A DNA stretch of 64,000 nt from Hemibagrus wyckioides (lineage: Eukaryota; Chordata; Actinopteri; Siluriformes; Bagridae): assembly GCF_019097595.1 (NCBI RefSeq), contig NC_080717.1:10370836-10434835 (forward strand). Reading direction: 5' to 3'. A program made the translations under genes and the position numbers. The notes below the pieces were generated by a model. That model was given only the letters and a program-made list of their open reading frames with translations. It made no database searches and was not told the origin of the DNA. Every line of letters begins with the position of its first letter. Position 1 is the first letter of the stretch. Of the stretch, positions 48,748 to 60,430 are shown in pieces.

Positions 48748-48866
48748 ATGTGGTAGCTCAGTGGTTAAGGTGTTGGACTACTGATTAGAAGTTCCCCATC
48801 CCTCAGCTGTATAAAAGAGATTAATGTAAGCTGCTTGGGATAAGCGAATATGTAAAATGTAGTAAA
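48748..48866 (+). mobile_element. tRNA-like SINE with internal deletion
   Basis: GATGTGGTAGCTCAGTGGTTAAGGTGTTGGACTACTGAT contains an A-box-like TAGCTCAGTGGTTAAG and tRNA-like arm. It is followed by CATCCCTCAGCTGTATAAAAGAGATTAATGTAAGCTGCTTGGGATAAGCGAATATGTAAAATGTAG, the usual tail of this fish SINE. The segment that should hold the B box is missing, so it is a dead copy and not a tRNA gene. Confidence 0.8.
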
Positions 48867-49194
48867 AAAAAAATCTTTCTTTTAGTCTCCTCAAATTCTT
48901 TCTTTTGGTTTCCACATTAATAGAGCTACAAGGGGTGGGCAGGTGTCTTCTAAAGTGTGAAAGACATCAATATTCATGGACATTCACACTCCCTCGCATA
49001 TAGCCCCTCTGAAACAACAAGTGTCACACAAATGTTAAATTACTGTATTGTTTTGTTATGCGAATGAATGCAGAGGACAGCTTTCACAACATGTTCCATA
49101 ACAAAGACTCTGGTCTAAATAATCCAATATTCAAAAGTCTTGTGAAAATATATTAATGTTATAAAAAACATTCTATAAAAAATATAGGTTTTTA

Positions 49195-49210
49195 ATTATT
49201 ATTATTATTA

Positions 49211-49292
<82 letters not shown>

Positions 49293-49302
49293 TAATAATA
49301 AT
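49195..49302. repeat. (ATT)n followed by (AAT)n, self-complementary
   Basis: About 66 bases of ATT (one GTT interruption) directly followed by about 42 bases of AAT (one AAC). The two arms are complementary and could form a hairpin of around 40 bp. Confidence 0.95.
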
Positions 49303-50223
49303 GTTTTTAAGATTTTATAAACATAAAAAATAAACAAAAATATTTAAAAAATCATGTACATATATATTCCTCATTTATTATTGCATCATAATTTGTGTTG
49401 AATATAATGTAATGAAACCTTTGGAATGAATATGCTAGGAGTTACTGAAATAATGAACAAATATCACAGCATGACGACATCTCCAGCATCCAGAAACACC
49501 TGAGACTCCTAATTGTTAAAGTATAAATTCATGGATTAGAAAACATCAATAAAAATAATGCATGTAAGCTTTATTGGTCCTGGTTTGTTTAAAAAAAAAA
49601 AAGGCTTTTTAGCTAACATGCAACATTTCTGTCTCCAACTCCTTAATGAATCCATGCGGAATCCATCAGCTAATGAGTCTGTAAGAGAATATTAGAGTAA
49701 CACAACTGCAGCAGAAGCCAGGTTTAATCAGGATGAGATCGCTCTTTCTGTTGGTGTGTGTTGCCAGGTGTTCATCTGCAGTATATAATTGGTTAACGTA
49801 CAATATGTAGCATAGAACATGAACACTAAAGCAGCATCCTTCTTGTTGTATTGCCTGCGCTGTGCTAAACGTGATTGATTTGGCCAGTTGGACTAATTTT
49901 CCAGCGTTAATATTTACCTCAAGCTATTCATCTTCACCGTAAAATAAGATGCCCGGTCTAATCACACTCAGATTTCCTTCATCGTAGATTCATGTTTGAT
50001 TCTGAGAAGCTTCCATCCAAAATCTGAAGTAGATGAAATATTCAGAGAAAAGCTATGTAAGATATCCAATGTCCTTTTTTTACCACAGTGAGAAGAAAAT
50101 CTATATTTTCAGTTCAGTTTATGACTCACTTGGCTGATGTAACGAATAATTGCATCGTGTCCATGAGTGTAGGCTGTGTTTCTGCGGAGGTGCGCTTTAC
50201 ACCGACCATGCAGGTGCTTGTGT

Positions 50224-50250
50224 GTGTCTGAGTGTGTGTGTGTGTGTGTG
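50224..50250. repeat. (GT)n microsatellite
   Basis: Short GT run with a GAGT interruption. Confidence 0.85.
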
Positions 50251-52368
50251 TAGCCGCAGGCCACAGCAGTGTGGGCCGTTGAAACGAAAGGCAGCAGCGA
50301 GGGACCCTCCATCCTGATGGATACATGCGTTTTTAAAGATATGCTTTATGCTTTGCTCTGCTTTTCCCAGCTTCATGCGTCAGGTGTCTGGGTGATTAGG
50401 ACTGTGCTTGGCTTGAGATCATTTTAATTAGTGGGAAAATGTTACATCAAAGGTTCAGGTTTCTGTTTTTTTCCCCCGTCAGCCTCACTGCAATTGACAG
50501 AACTCACTCAGCAAAAGTTCCAGCATGATTCCTTTCTCATATTTTTTGTAGAGGAAACAACAGACAGGAGGGGAGACAGGTGAGAGTCAAAATTAACGAT
50601 TCAGATGCTCTACTCCTTCACAACACTACTGTTTCTGCCTGGTTTAGATGCTTTATTGTGCTGAGCTTCCGGACACACAGCATCAGTGATGTACTCAGCA
50701 AGTACAAGCAGCACTGAGACAAGCATTCATCAAACATTAAGCAGGTGTGTCGTTTGCCTCTGCTGGAAGACAATGAAGATAAAGTATCAAAGAAGATCTA
50801 CTCATTACGTTCATCCTAAAAAAAAAGAGTGGTGGAGGGGGTCATTTTTGAAGCACGCTTTATTTTAGGAATATAAATGATTGAGAATTTAGCACTAGCT
50901 TAAAGGCAGCAGTGGCCTGTTTTCCTATTTCTCACGTTTCAGCTTTTTTTTTATGGGCTGTAACTCAGTGCCACTTTTATTTGGATGCGTGTGGTCAGAA
51001 ATTGTGTGTCCCCTAATCTGCCTTATCAAGTCGAAAAGGATCTCAGGCGGATTTTCAGGAACTTTCTATTTCGTGGTAACCTAGGGCTCTGAAAAAGTCC
51101 TGTGCCATAATCTCCTGTGCCGGGCATCTGGGCTTTATCTCGATGGACTCTATTTACTTTCAGTACAGATTCATGAACAGACTGTTGATTTCAAACAGTG
51201 GCTCCTTCATTCAGGAAGAGCAATTACCAAAGACCCACTTTCATCTTCCTTCATGTCCTTCAAGTATTGCTTTCAAAAATCATTTTTTAGAACCAGACAT
51301 CACATTACATACAGTGAAACTGAACAGAATATATAACAGCACACCATAGCATCAGACTTACTAAAAATACTTTTCTGCAGCATTATATTTACAGGAAATA
51401 ACATACACTTACTCTTTGATACGCTGCCGTTATCTTCTCTTGTATATTTGGTAAAATAAGGCGTTGGATAAGGAAGCTAATCAAATGAGTGGTAGAGCTG
51501 CTTCATTGGTGGTGTAGTTGTCAGGGTGTAGATCAGTATGCGTGTACCGACCCAGGGAAAACGGACAATTTACTCCTTTTGACTTGTGTGTTTAAATAAA
51601 GCCAGCCTCACAGAGACTGGAGTAGGGCAGAGAAGAGCTCAGGAAGACTGGTGACAAGTCGTACCAACTCAAGGTCTTTTAATGAGCAGCCTGAAAGAAG
51701 CATCAGCAGAAGGAAAGAAGATTAGATACAAGTAAATTCAATTATGGCTGAGCCGCCATGGGTGACACTTCAAACTTCATCCTGTTAAGATCCGGTTCAG
51801 AGCGATGAGGCTGGAGCTAATACTGTGTGCTTCCAGCAGCCTGCACGATTTACATGGTGGCGTCATTGACTGTTCTGTAAAAAGGGAATGTTCTTTTGAA
51901 TAATCTTTTTTCTTTTGCATTAGGAAATAGCTTTTACTGATGCAATGAGGCAATACTAGCTTTTTTTTTCTAACACCATATTGAAATGTTCTTATTGTAG
52001 CATCGGCAACGAAGAGGTTTGACCAGGAGAGCATTTCATATTTACAACACATGCACAGGTTTTAGTGCTTTGCCAAAGAATTAACTGCATCAGTATTCAG
52101 CTGGATGGTGAACAATAACATCATATACTGGCTCAAACAAACACACAACACATATCTCACACATCTTCTTTAACAACAAACAATCTAGCAGAACAAAGAC
52201 ATTAAACATCACATTAAAGGGCAGCCACAGGAGCTCATGGGTATGCAAATGAGCACCCGCTTTACCACAGCACAGCAGCGCTACAATATTTTCAGATAGA
52301 TTAGGTTTGCCATTATTTCTGAATATATTACTCCGAATAAACAGATAATGCGTTTTAAATGGATACAT

Positions 52369-52478
52369 GAGGAGAGGAGAGGAGAGGAGAGGAGAGGAGA
52401 GGAGAGGAGAAGAGAAGAGAAGAGAAGAGAAGAGAAGAGAAGAGAAGAGAAGAGAAGAGAAGAGAAGAGAGGAGAGAA
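52369..52478. repeat. (GGAGA)n-(AGAAG)n microsatellite
   Basis: About 22 pentamer units, the first part GAGAG and the rest AGAAG. Frames of 70-131 codons on the minus strand rich in Leu-Phe-Ser come from it. Confidence 0.97.
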
Positions 52479-52535
52479 GTGCCATAGTGGCATAAAATTA
52501 TTGTAAACATTAAAGAAACTGTAAGAAGGGAAAAG

Positions 52536-52591
52536 TCACACACACACACACACACACACACATGCACACATGCACACACACACACACACAC
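52536..52591. repeat. (CA)n microsatellite
   Basis: CA run with two TG interruptions. Confidence 0.95.
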
Positions 52592-52924
52592 ATGCATGCA
52601 CGCAAACCCTCATATGCACATTCAAATGATTTCACAGTTATTGCACTGGGTTATTGTATTGTATATGTTATTGAACTGGTACAGTATATTGCAGATGTAA
52701 TTTCATACTGGTTGCTGCATTGCACATGCGAAATATTGCATAGAAGGTGCAATATTTGTTAGTAACTGTATCTGCCTGTAGCGGTCAGGGTCACTGTGAT
52801 TTAAATATGGCTTGTAGTTTGTTTATATAATGGGAAATATAACCACATTTGTTAAATAGCAATTAAACAAAAATAATAACTGGGTGATTAAAAACTGACC
52901 TGTGAAAAACTCTATGTACGTTAA

Positions 52925-53345
52925 TGAATTTGTGATCACAGAAATAAACACAGAATCAAGCAAACGCCAAGATATTCAGAAGAGATTGCAATTTTTCCAA
53001 ATTACCACAGATTTTCCATATATTTGGCCCAAGACATGGCAAGTGACAGCTATCGTAGAAAGTAAATACATATGTGTCTTCACTGCACCGACTCCTGAGC
53101 TTTCCACAAAACAAAGCAAAAAAAACACCATGAGTTGCATCAGAAATTCTAAAAGAAATCAATCATTTTTGGCCAAAGCAATCACAGTGAACGCAGCAAA
53201 CTCCTGGAGGGACTGATCTCATATCAAATATCAACACAAGTGATGTAGCTGAGGTTGAGGAACTGTTAGAACCAGCATTCACAGAACACGCTCACAATGC
53301 TAGCATTTCTGTGGGCAAAGTGGTTGATATCATATTTGAATTATT
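52925..53345 (+). repeat. Unclassified dispersed family, most complete copy
   Basis: It contains both modules in order. The first is TTTGTGATCACAGAAATAAACACAG to GACAGCTATCGTAGAAAG and AACACCATGAGTTGCATC. The second is GATGTAGCTGAGGTTGAGGAACTG, CAGCATTCACAGAACACGCTCACAATGCTAGCATTTCTGTG. The 104-codon + frame here ends in FLAKAITVNAANSWRD and may be a remnant of a mobile-element protein; I see no motif that names it. Confidence 0.6.
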
Positions 53346-53984
53346 TAAAAAATCACATTTTAATTTTAAGAAATCTTCAATTTAGGTATCAATGCAGATC
53401 TGTATAATTGGAGCAACAAATAAATATACACACAGTACTGTGCTTTTCTCTTTTTATTTGCCTTGATAAAAAATAGATCTAAAATCTGTTTTCTCTAATA
53501 TTCTATAGTAATAATTCTATAAATTCATTTTTATGAATGAACTTTTTGTTGTCGATCTGTTCGTATTGATGTGGATCGGTGAGCTTATGAATCGACAGCG
53601 TTGGCCTGTGGGAATCCAGCACATCATACAGAGAGACATGATGCCAAGTACACTGCTGGCACACTCCAAACTATATTTACAACATTACAGCCGAGAAAGC
53701 TTGAACTGGCACGTCATGAGTAATGTAAACAACAAACAAATGAATAGCTCTCTGTGTTTAGATAGCCTCCTAGCTGACCTCCAGATGAAAGGAAGAGGAC
53801 AGTGGCTCTGCAGCGTGTTACACTCCTTTATCTCCAAAGCTGTCGACACAGCTGCTGGAGCATCAAAGATGATAATGCAGCCGCTCATCAGTTGAAGGGA
53901 CTGATGGGGTAATAGGAAAAGGATTGTATAGTGTATGTGTGTGTGTGTGTTGGGGGGTTAAGTAATGTTGACCCGCTCAAACCG

Positions 53985-54310
53985 GCACGTGCCAGTCAGT
54001 AAAGTGCAGGGGTTCAGGGTTAAGAATGACAGAGTTCAGGCCGTGACTGCATTAACAAGCAGCCGACACTCCGACACACTCAGCAGCTTTACGGCATTTT
54101 AAAAAGAGACAGGCTCAAAGGAATGATGAGCTCTCAGGAGTGTAATCAGAAACAGCCTTCATCGTCTCGCAGCATCGCCCCAGCATGGGGAATTTATAGA
54201 TCCCGATAAGGAAATCTTGTCGTCGTCTCCTGAATTTATGTGGCCCAGCACATTACATTCGCCGCACTGTCGCACAGCTCAGGCTTGCATAAAGTGGTGA
54301 TTGCAGATGG
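53985..54310. other. Repeat-poor block with higher GC, candidate conserved non-coding element
   Basis: CGCTCAAACCGGCACGTGCCAG, CATTAACAAGCAGCCGACACTCC, CATCGTCTCGCAGCATCGCCCC, TTATAGATCCCGATAAGG and CATTCGCCGCACTGTCGCAC. It is rich in CpG compared with the flanks and free of simple repeats. It might be regulatory. No coding match. Confidence 0.3.
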
Positions 54311-54374
54311 CAGAGTTTTTGTTAGAGATTGCACCAATGTTAGACAACATATAGAGTAAATAAGGATATAGATA

Positions 54375-54475
54375 TACCTGGACACTTGCCCATTCAGGCA
54401 ATTATCTAATCAGCCAATCAGCAATTCAATGTGTAAACTTAGATACAGACCAAAAGCTTCAGGTTATATTCTTGT
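54375..54475. mobile_element. Fragment of the common fish repeat at 6893-7240
   Basis: TTCAGGCAATTATCTAATCAGCCAATCAGCAATTCAATG and GACCAAAAGCTTCAGGTTATATTC are the reverse complement of the end of that family as I know it. Confidence 0.6.
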
Positions 54476-54479
54476 TATG

Positions 54480-55030
54480 GGCTGCGAGACGTGGAACCCC
54501 ATGTTGTGGAGGTGGACGTGGTACTCAATGCTACTGAAGATGGTTGCACATGTGTAGCCTAAAGATACATGGGATTACTGTGAATGGTATGACTTAGAAA
54601 CCATGAAGATGGCTTTGGACTGCAATTGATACAAACAGTTTTGTTGCAGCGGCTTAAGACCACGGTTGCTATGATAGCAATTGCCTCAAACATTTTTGCA
54701 CTCAAGCCTCCATCAGTGAACAGTTGAAAACTCTTACAAAATGAGCTTCATGTCCAAACGTCCTGGTTACATAACTGCACTCTTTGACCATATAGTACAC
54801 CGGAAAATATTTATGATCACACTATCTGGATGATATCAATGTTTATTCCTAATGTCCTCTCAGGAAATTATTTCTTGCTTCCATCACCTCTGCCTTGCTC
54901 ATTGTGGATAAATTGCTAAATTTATACATTTTGAATTTATATCCTGATTTTATATGCTTCTCTAAAGCTGCTTTGTGACAAAGACCATTGTTAAAAGCTC
55001 TATTCAAATAAACTGAATTGAATTGAAGAT
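54480..55030 (+). mobile_element. Dispersed repeat with (GAATT) tail, copy 3
   Basis: The longest copy. It contains TAAAGATACATGGGATTACTGTG, AATGGTATGACTTAGAAACCATGAAGATGGCTTTGGAC, CCATCACCTCTGCC, TAAAGCTGCTTTGTGACAAAGACCATTGTTAAAAGC and AAATAAACTGAATTGAATTGAAG. The tail has only two to three GAATT units, against about thirteen in copy 1. Confidence 0.7.
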
Positions 55031-57869
55031 TTCAGCTGTTCTGCCTTCATTTTCCTAATAAAGTAGCCAATAAGAGTCTATTTTGATCATCTCCTAGATG
55101 GTCTCTGGCCCGAGAGCAGCAGGCTGGTCTTTTATAAATCACTATTCACAAGGACTTTTGGAAACGTGCAGTGACAAATTCTAATTCCAGATCCAGCTCT
55201 AAAATTAATAAGCTTTCTCATTTCATAGTGAGCACAAAAAAATAGACTATTAAGTATTTCAGCACATCTGCTCAGTCCTACCCAGGTTGAAGCAAAAGAG
55301 TGCTTCTGAGTTTCCTTTATAGTTGTTTAACGTCAGGGTTTTAAATCTGGATGAAAACTTTTCTGCTGACTTAGGAAAAGTGAACACAAAGTACATCCAT
55401 TCTACTGTATATTTACCCCAAGCCAGATTTCATCTCTTAATTTCCATAAAAATATGTATTCAGAAGGGGATTGAATCGGTTTAAGAATCTTAAATGAATT
55501 CTGTTGTTCCCATTCATATTGGCCTTGTAGCGCTGCACTGAGATTGTGCTGGTTTTAATCGACTGTTTCAAAATGAAAAGGCTGTTTTGATGATAATCAG
55601 GAGAATGTGGGTTGTGTCCCAAACATGTGGCCTTCTCACATACAGCTCAGGCCTAGCTAAAGATAAGAAATGAAGTCATGTTTTGTATGCTGGTTCACTG
55701 CTTAGCTTTTAGCTAAAATTGAGGTGAACGCTGCCTCACTGCCACAGAAACATTTGAATGTCACCCTGATTCATTTAATGGCGCATCAGAGCATATTAGC
55801 CTATGTGCCTAATTTGTTCTGAGAGACGAATCCTTTCTGACAAGCATGTCTGCTCTTCTCTGTGAGGCATAGTTCAAGTTCAAGGGCTGGAGATTCATTT
55901 GCTGATAAAGGATATGTACAATATCAATGACTGGGGCAGCATTCATATGAGCACACAGCCATTCAGTGTAATTCTTGCCAGAGTTAATTCAATCAAATTA
56001 GAATCTAAATTTAAATCTACTTCATAGTCATATATATATCGTTGAGTAAGAGCTGTTTGTGCTTTCTGGTCTCTCATGTGTCTTATTCATTTTAAAGGAC
56101 AGCAAAAAAGAGAGGCTGTTGAGGAAACTGTTTGATATAAAATTCTAATTGTTGGCAAATTTATGGTGGATGCAAGGAATAAGACATTTTTGGATATGCT
56201 ATTATAAGAAACGAATACACATGTAGTATGTGTTGTGATACAGCTCGAGTCGATTCAATATTATTCCTCACATGAGATATTTGACTGAATGGTAGGAAAG
56301 GATAAACCTAATTCCTGACATTATTCTCGCGGCTCAATAGTCATTAGATTTCCTCATTTTTACATGAAAGCATTAGGCTCAAATAAAAGGTATGTGGTAT
56401 TGATGAAAAAAGAAATGGTGTGAGAAGATTACATTTCTATTGGTTTTCTCATGTGGCTGTTCTTTAGCTTAATTGCAGTAGCAAATTATGATCAGGTCGG
56501 GATATTATGCGAGTGAATGTAAGATTCTTGCTATCTTTCACACATTTGAACATTTTCACGTTTCCCGATGAGCTGGGAGTTCATGACGCACCCTTCCTTT
56601 CAGTCCCGTTTTGCTTCATTTTTTTTCAGATGGGTGGCATATGGGGCATTTGTTCTATCTGGTTGGTGAGCTTTTCTTCCGAAAGGTCATTTCGCAGAGT
56701 GTGAAGCTATGTTGTGATAGCGCCATGCTGCGCCTGAGACAGCAAGGACTGAGCTGCAAGGGACTAAGCAGAAACCTGAAGGAAAGAGAAATCCGTGTGC
56801 TCAGAATAAAGAACTTGCAGACATGACACTTTGCTTTGTCATTGACGTGTCCTTTCAGCCTGGTTGCCATTCACACCGCATTGAAGAATTTTGCATAATT
56901 CCGTATTGACCCATGCGAGCTGTGCACTTAATCATCAACAAAAATTAGCACTCCAATTCTATCTGCATGGACAGCAAAGTGTTATTGGTTCAAATGTGAA
57001 AAATAGCCCTGTTGAATGTAAGCCACATGCACAGATAAATCCCAAGGAAGGTTTGAGTCCTTACATTTTTGGTCTCAGACTGTATGAGTGCCCTCTTTCA
57101 CCGTGTCTGTATTCACTGATTTTTGGATAGCCTCGGGATGGCTCACAAAACCAAATTTCAGATGTACCTAAAATCCTGCAAATTTGTTCTTGCCTTCATC
57201 TGCATCCTCATCCATTTATCATCCAATTATCTCAGCCTTACCTGGAAAAAAAAAATAATCCAATTAATTTAATAAATGCAAGTTGACAAGTAGCTGTTAA
57301 CAAAGGGCTGGTTAGCATTACCCCCCTTTCTCTGTCATAATGAATAATTTAAGCAGTAGAAACCTTCATGCAATGTCTGCAACATTGTAATTAAACTATA
57401 GCTGTAGCTAGGTTGTTTCACTGGTTGGTTCTTGGACCTGAATCCAGTAGCCAGGGCAGGTGTGAAAGATAGAACCCTGATGTTGTAGTATTATTCTGTG
57501 TATTGGGAAATTCGGAAGCAAATAAGGACACATTTGCTATAATAATATAATATTTTCATTTTTTTATAACTCAGTCATAGGCTAAATGAATAGCCAAATA
57601 GTCTATGCCTTATCTTTCTGGGTCAGTTTTCTTTTTCCATCTAATGTATAGATGTAAAATTGTCCTTTTGTAAGGTCTGTGTGATGTTTGTGTGAATTGA
57701 TGCTAAAGTGAAGTCCTTTATTTCCCCATGTGCCTTGTTGTTTTTGGTCCCATTTCTGCCCCATGCAAGCCATTGTTCTATGCATTGATTGTAGTTCATA
57801 GTTAAGCCAAAATCATATGACTACATTTTCCATCACCTGATGATGTCACATGACCCTTTGTACAGATGT

Positions 57870-58330
57870 CACGATTTGTTTCATGAGCACGAGCGTTTAA
57901 GCATTCACGTCTTGCACCTCATTCATTGTCTAGCTCTTGTCTTACATTGCTATGTTATATTCTCTAGTCCATGAGGTTGCCCCTTTCTACAGTTGTTTCT
58001 TGTTTACAGATTTACAGATTCCGGGTTCTTATCATGTTTCATTATAATAAAAATCTGCACATGCATCTGGCTCCTCTACAAATCCCTGACAACCTGTTCT
58101 TTTTGCAATTAGTTTGCTTTATTGTATCTTCTGTGTGTCTTTGTACTTTGCGAAGTCTAATCGATTGTGTTGTGCATTTTTGAGATGTGTTTCCTGTTTT
58201 CCATCTTCCATGTTTAGACCCTCACCTGCATTACTGTTTAGGACCATGGATAATCTTATACTGATTCTGACTGCCTGTGATTTAACTCACACTATGGACT
58301 ATGGCTGTGAACGTTGAATTACTTTCCATT
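57870..58330 (+). repeat. Degenerate pyrimidine-rich dispersed repeat
   Basis: GATGTCACGATTTGTTTCATGAG, CACCTCATTCATTGTC, CTTGTTTACAGATTTACAG, CCCTCACCTGCATTACTG, GATTCTGACTGCC, ACTATGGACTATGGCTGTGAACG and a TTAAAATATATG end resemble a repeat style often seen in fish. Uncertain class and borders. The short frames here are not genes. Confidence 0.35.
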
Positions 58331-59253
58331 AAAATATATGTTGAGTTTCTTAAATAATATCTAATCTAGTATGACTGAATGAACACTCACTGTACTGTGG
58401 GGAAAAATCAAACCCTTGATTTTAGTATTACAATAATGTCTCTCAGCTGACTTTGTAATAGACTCATGTTTTTAATAAATTGTCAAATTTTATACTGTGC
58501 TCTGGTAAAATAGGAAGAGTTGGAGGATCAGGGTCTGGGAACATGTAGCGTGGGTTGGGGTCATTTTTTTTTTTTTTTTGACCCTGCCCCCTTCTGTAGA
58601 TGTGGCCATAATATGTTAATGTAAAACAAGTTCATAGCATGTACACAGTATGTTTTAGAAATTATGCAGTCTATTGCTTTAAGAAAAAATGTATTATTTG
58701 ATTAACATTACTTGATTAGAATTACTCACAATGATCTATTTTTGCATGCACAATGGAAAACACAAAGCTGAGACCAAACTAGACTTTTTCGTCATGCCAG
58801 TATATCACCCCACTATTTATTGCTATTAAATCAGTTGAAAGAATTGGATTTGGCTAGCCAGGAGCAGGTAGCCCAGTTAAACCAATATCTTTATCATCTG
58901 AGTTATGTATGGAAATGTTCTCAAAATTCCTACAATGCCATTTTTTCCTGACATAAAGGGATGCTTTGCCCATCTCACCCTGTGTCCCAAGGCCAGGAAA
59001 TGCCACATGAGTGAAAATGAATTTAGTGTAAAATCTTTATTCTTTACACTATTGACTTTCTCATTTACCTCCAGTTCATGTCGCAACCTTTCAAATATCT
59101 ACATTTGCCATTCTTTGTGATATGTATTTTATGTCAAAGGCCAACCTTCAATGTTGTGATGTTTCTAATATCCAGGCTTTCTGTTTTTAATAAACAAAAT
59201 GTCAGTGTTGCATTTTACATGGCTCCACAGATACACTGTAAAGGGCACATGAT

Positions 59254-59280
59254 CTAACACAATGTTGCTTTCGTCTCAAG
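59254..59280 (+). promoter_or_regulatory. gria3: Splice acceptor region of the second exon
   Basis: A branch-point-like CTAAC lies at 59254-59258, 23 bases before the cut. A short T/C-rich tract (TTGCTTTCGTCTC) and the AG at 59279-59280 follow. The tract is shorter and interrupted compared with that of the upstream exon. Confidence 0.75.
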
Positions 59281-59468
59281 GATTCTCCATACTGCAAGCC
59301 ATAATGGAGGCAGCGGTGGCAAACAACTGGCAGGTGACAGCTCGATCAGTGGGGAGCGTGACAGACCCACAGGAGTATAGGCGCATCCTGGAGGAAATGG
59401 ACAGAAGGCAGGAGAAGCGCTATCTCATTGACTGTGAAGTGGACAGGATCAACACCATCTTAGAGCAG
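59281..59468 (+). CDS. gria3: gria3 exon (exon 4 in usual GRIA numbering): GluA3 amino-terminal domain, part 2
   Basis: This exon continues the GluA3 extracellular amino-terminal domain. It is 188 bp: two bases complete the Gly codon begun by the last base of the previous exon, followed by 62 codons ending at Gln with phase 0. Diagnostic stretches are [40 protein letters not shown] and INTILEQ. They match GluA3 as I remember it, with about eight differences from the human exon and no indel; GluA2 has three extra residues here. The acceptor ends TCTCAAG at 59280, a branch-point-like CTAAC lies at 59254-59258, and the donor is GTAAAA from 59469. No frameshift or stop is present, so it looks functional. 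The next exon, expected to start around VVTLGKH, is not in the window. Confidence 0.95.
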
Positions 59469-60199
59469 GTAAAAGATCTCTCTTTCACTTTCCAATAATC
59501 TGGATGAATTGGCAGGTTAATAGCACCAAGCCCTGATTCCAGCCTGCATTATTTAATGCTGAAGGTGGCTACAAATCTCATTCCTATCTCAGCATGTTAA
59601 TCTCTAAGTACTCTTCACATCTATCTTTGCCACCACTTCAACCATGTCAATTGCACCGCAAAGAAATGTGAGGAGTGGAGCTCAGCTCACCAGACACACA
59701 ATTAAGATGAGTAGATTTGGGGGACATGTAGATGTGAAGATTCCACAACATAGGTTCTCTTTATATCTGGGCGTAGTAAGCAATGAACTCTGAATTTCTT
59801 TCTATATGTTAAATCACTGATTTATATCCATTAGCTTCTTATATTACTAAATAATAGTCACATTGTTTTTAGAAAGCTCCTATGAACTTCCTATGGATGA
59901 ATATCTGACAGCTTTAAGTATTAAATTACTGTTTGCCATTGATAGTAATGTAACCAAATATGTAGATTATTCTGAATACACAGAAAGGTGGGTGCTATAC
60001 GGGGGTTGTAGTATTTGTAATAGTTTTACTAAAGCTTGCCAGAAAGGTTCACATGGCATCTGCTTTACACTAAAGGTGTGCATCAGTACCGGGATCCTGA
60101 GTAATTGGTCAGATTGTGTCAAATCAAGAAAGTGGTCAGCTAGTGGGACTTACAAAGACCATGAATATTTACAAAAGCCAAGTCTGGGGCGTGGTGGTT

Positions 60200-60430
60200 T
60201 AATCTAGGATGCTAGTTTGTTTATACTTTGAGGGGGAAAAAACAATGTAGATGAAGCTGAGGAACTGATCAGAGTATAGCATTCACAGGCTGTGCTAACA
60301 ATGCTAGCATTTGTAGTATTTTCTTTTTCTCATTATTTCAGGGTGCAGAGAGTGATAAGTTTCGTTTTTTCTAGGCCACACCCACTTTGCATACTGATTA
60401 TTGGAGCACTAAACAGATACAGACACAGAT
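60200..60430 (+). repeat. Unclassified dispersed family, 3' part
   Basis: GATGCTAGTTTGTTTATACTTTG, GATGAAGCTGAGGAACTGATCAG, GCATTCACAGGCTGTGCTAACAATGCTAGCATTTG, GGCCACACCCACTTTGCATAC and GCACTAAACAGATACAGACACAG match 53235-53300 and 38690-38930. It links the two partial copies into one family. Confidence 0.6.

Larger units (their letters stand above)
24363..59280 (+). other. gria3: Complete gria3 intron of 34,918 bp
   Basis: A GT-AG intron bounded by GTAAGT at 24363 and CAAG at 59280, joining codons in phase 1. It carries many dispersed repeats and microsatellites, listed separately, and several repeat-poor blocks. I see nothing specific in about 24463-25500, 26100-27120, 27630-29090, 29625-31870, 32740-35750, 36091-38170, 38935-39890, 42430-43370, 46565-47200, 49310-50200, 50260-52360, 53350-53930, 55031-57870 and 58330-59250 beyond short chance reading frames with no recognisable domain. 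Confidence 0.9.

Noticed and set aside
48748..48790. A possible tRNA gene
   Set aside because: Only the 5' part is tRNA-like; no anticodon and T arm follow, and the tail is that of a SINE.
52090..52597. Minus-strand frames of 70-131 codons
   Set aside because: The Leu-Phe-Ser runs come from the (GGAGA)n repeat.
53533..53895. + strand frame of 120 codons, MNELFVVDLF start
   Set aside because: No recognisable family, no flanking gene signals or splice sites, and a length expected by chance in 64 kb.
59863..60207. + strand frame of 114 codons just after the second exon
   Set aside because: It does not match the GRIA sequence that should follow INTILEQ. Its 3' end runs up to the dispersed repeat that begins near 60200, and it has no domain.
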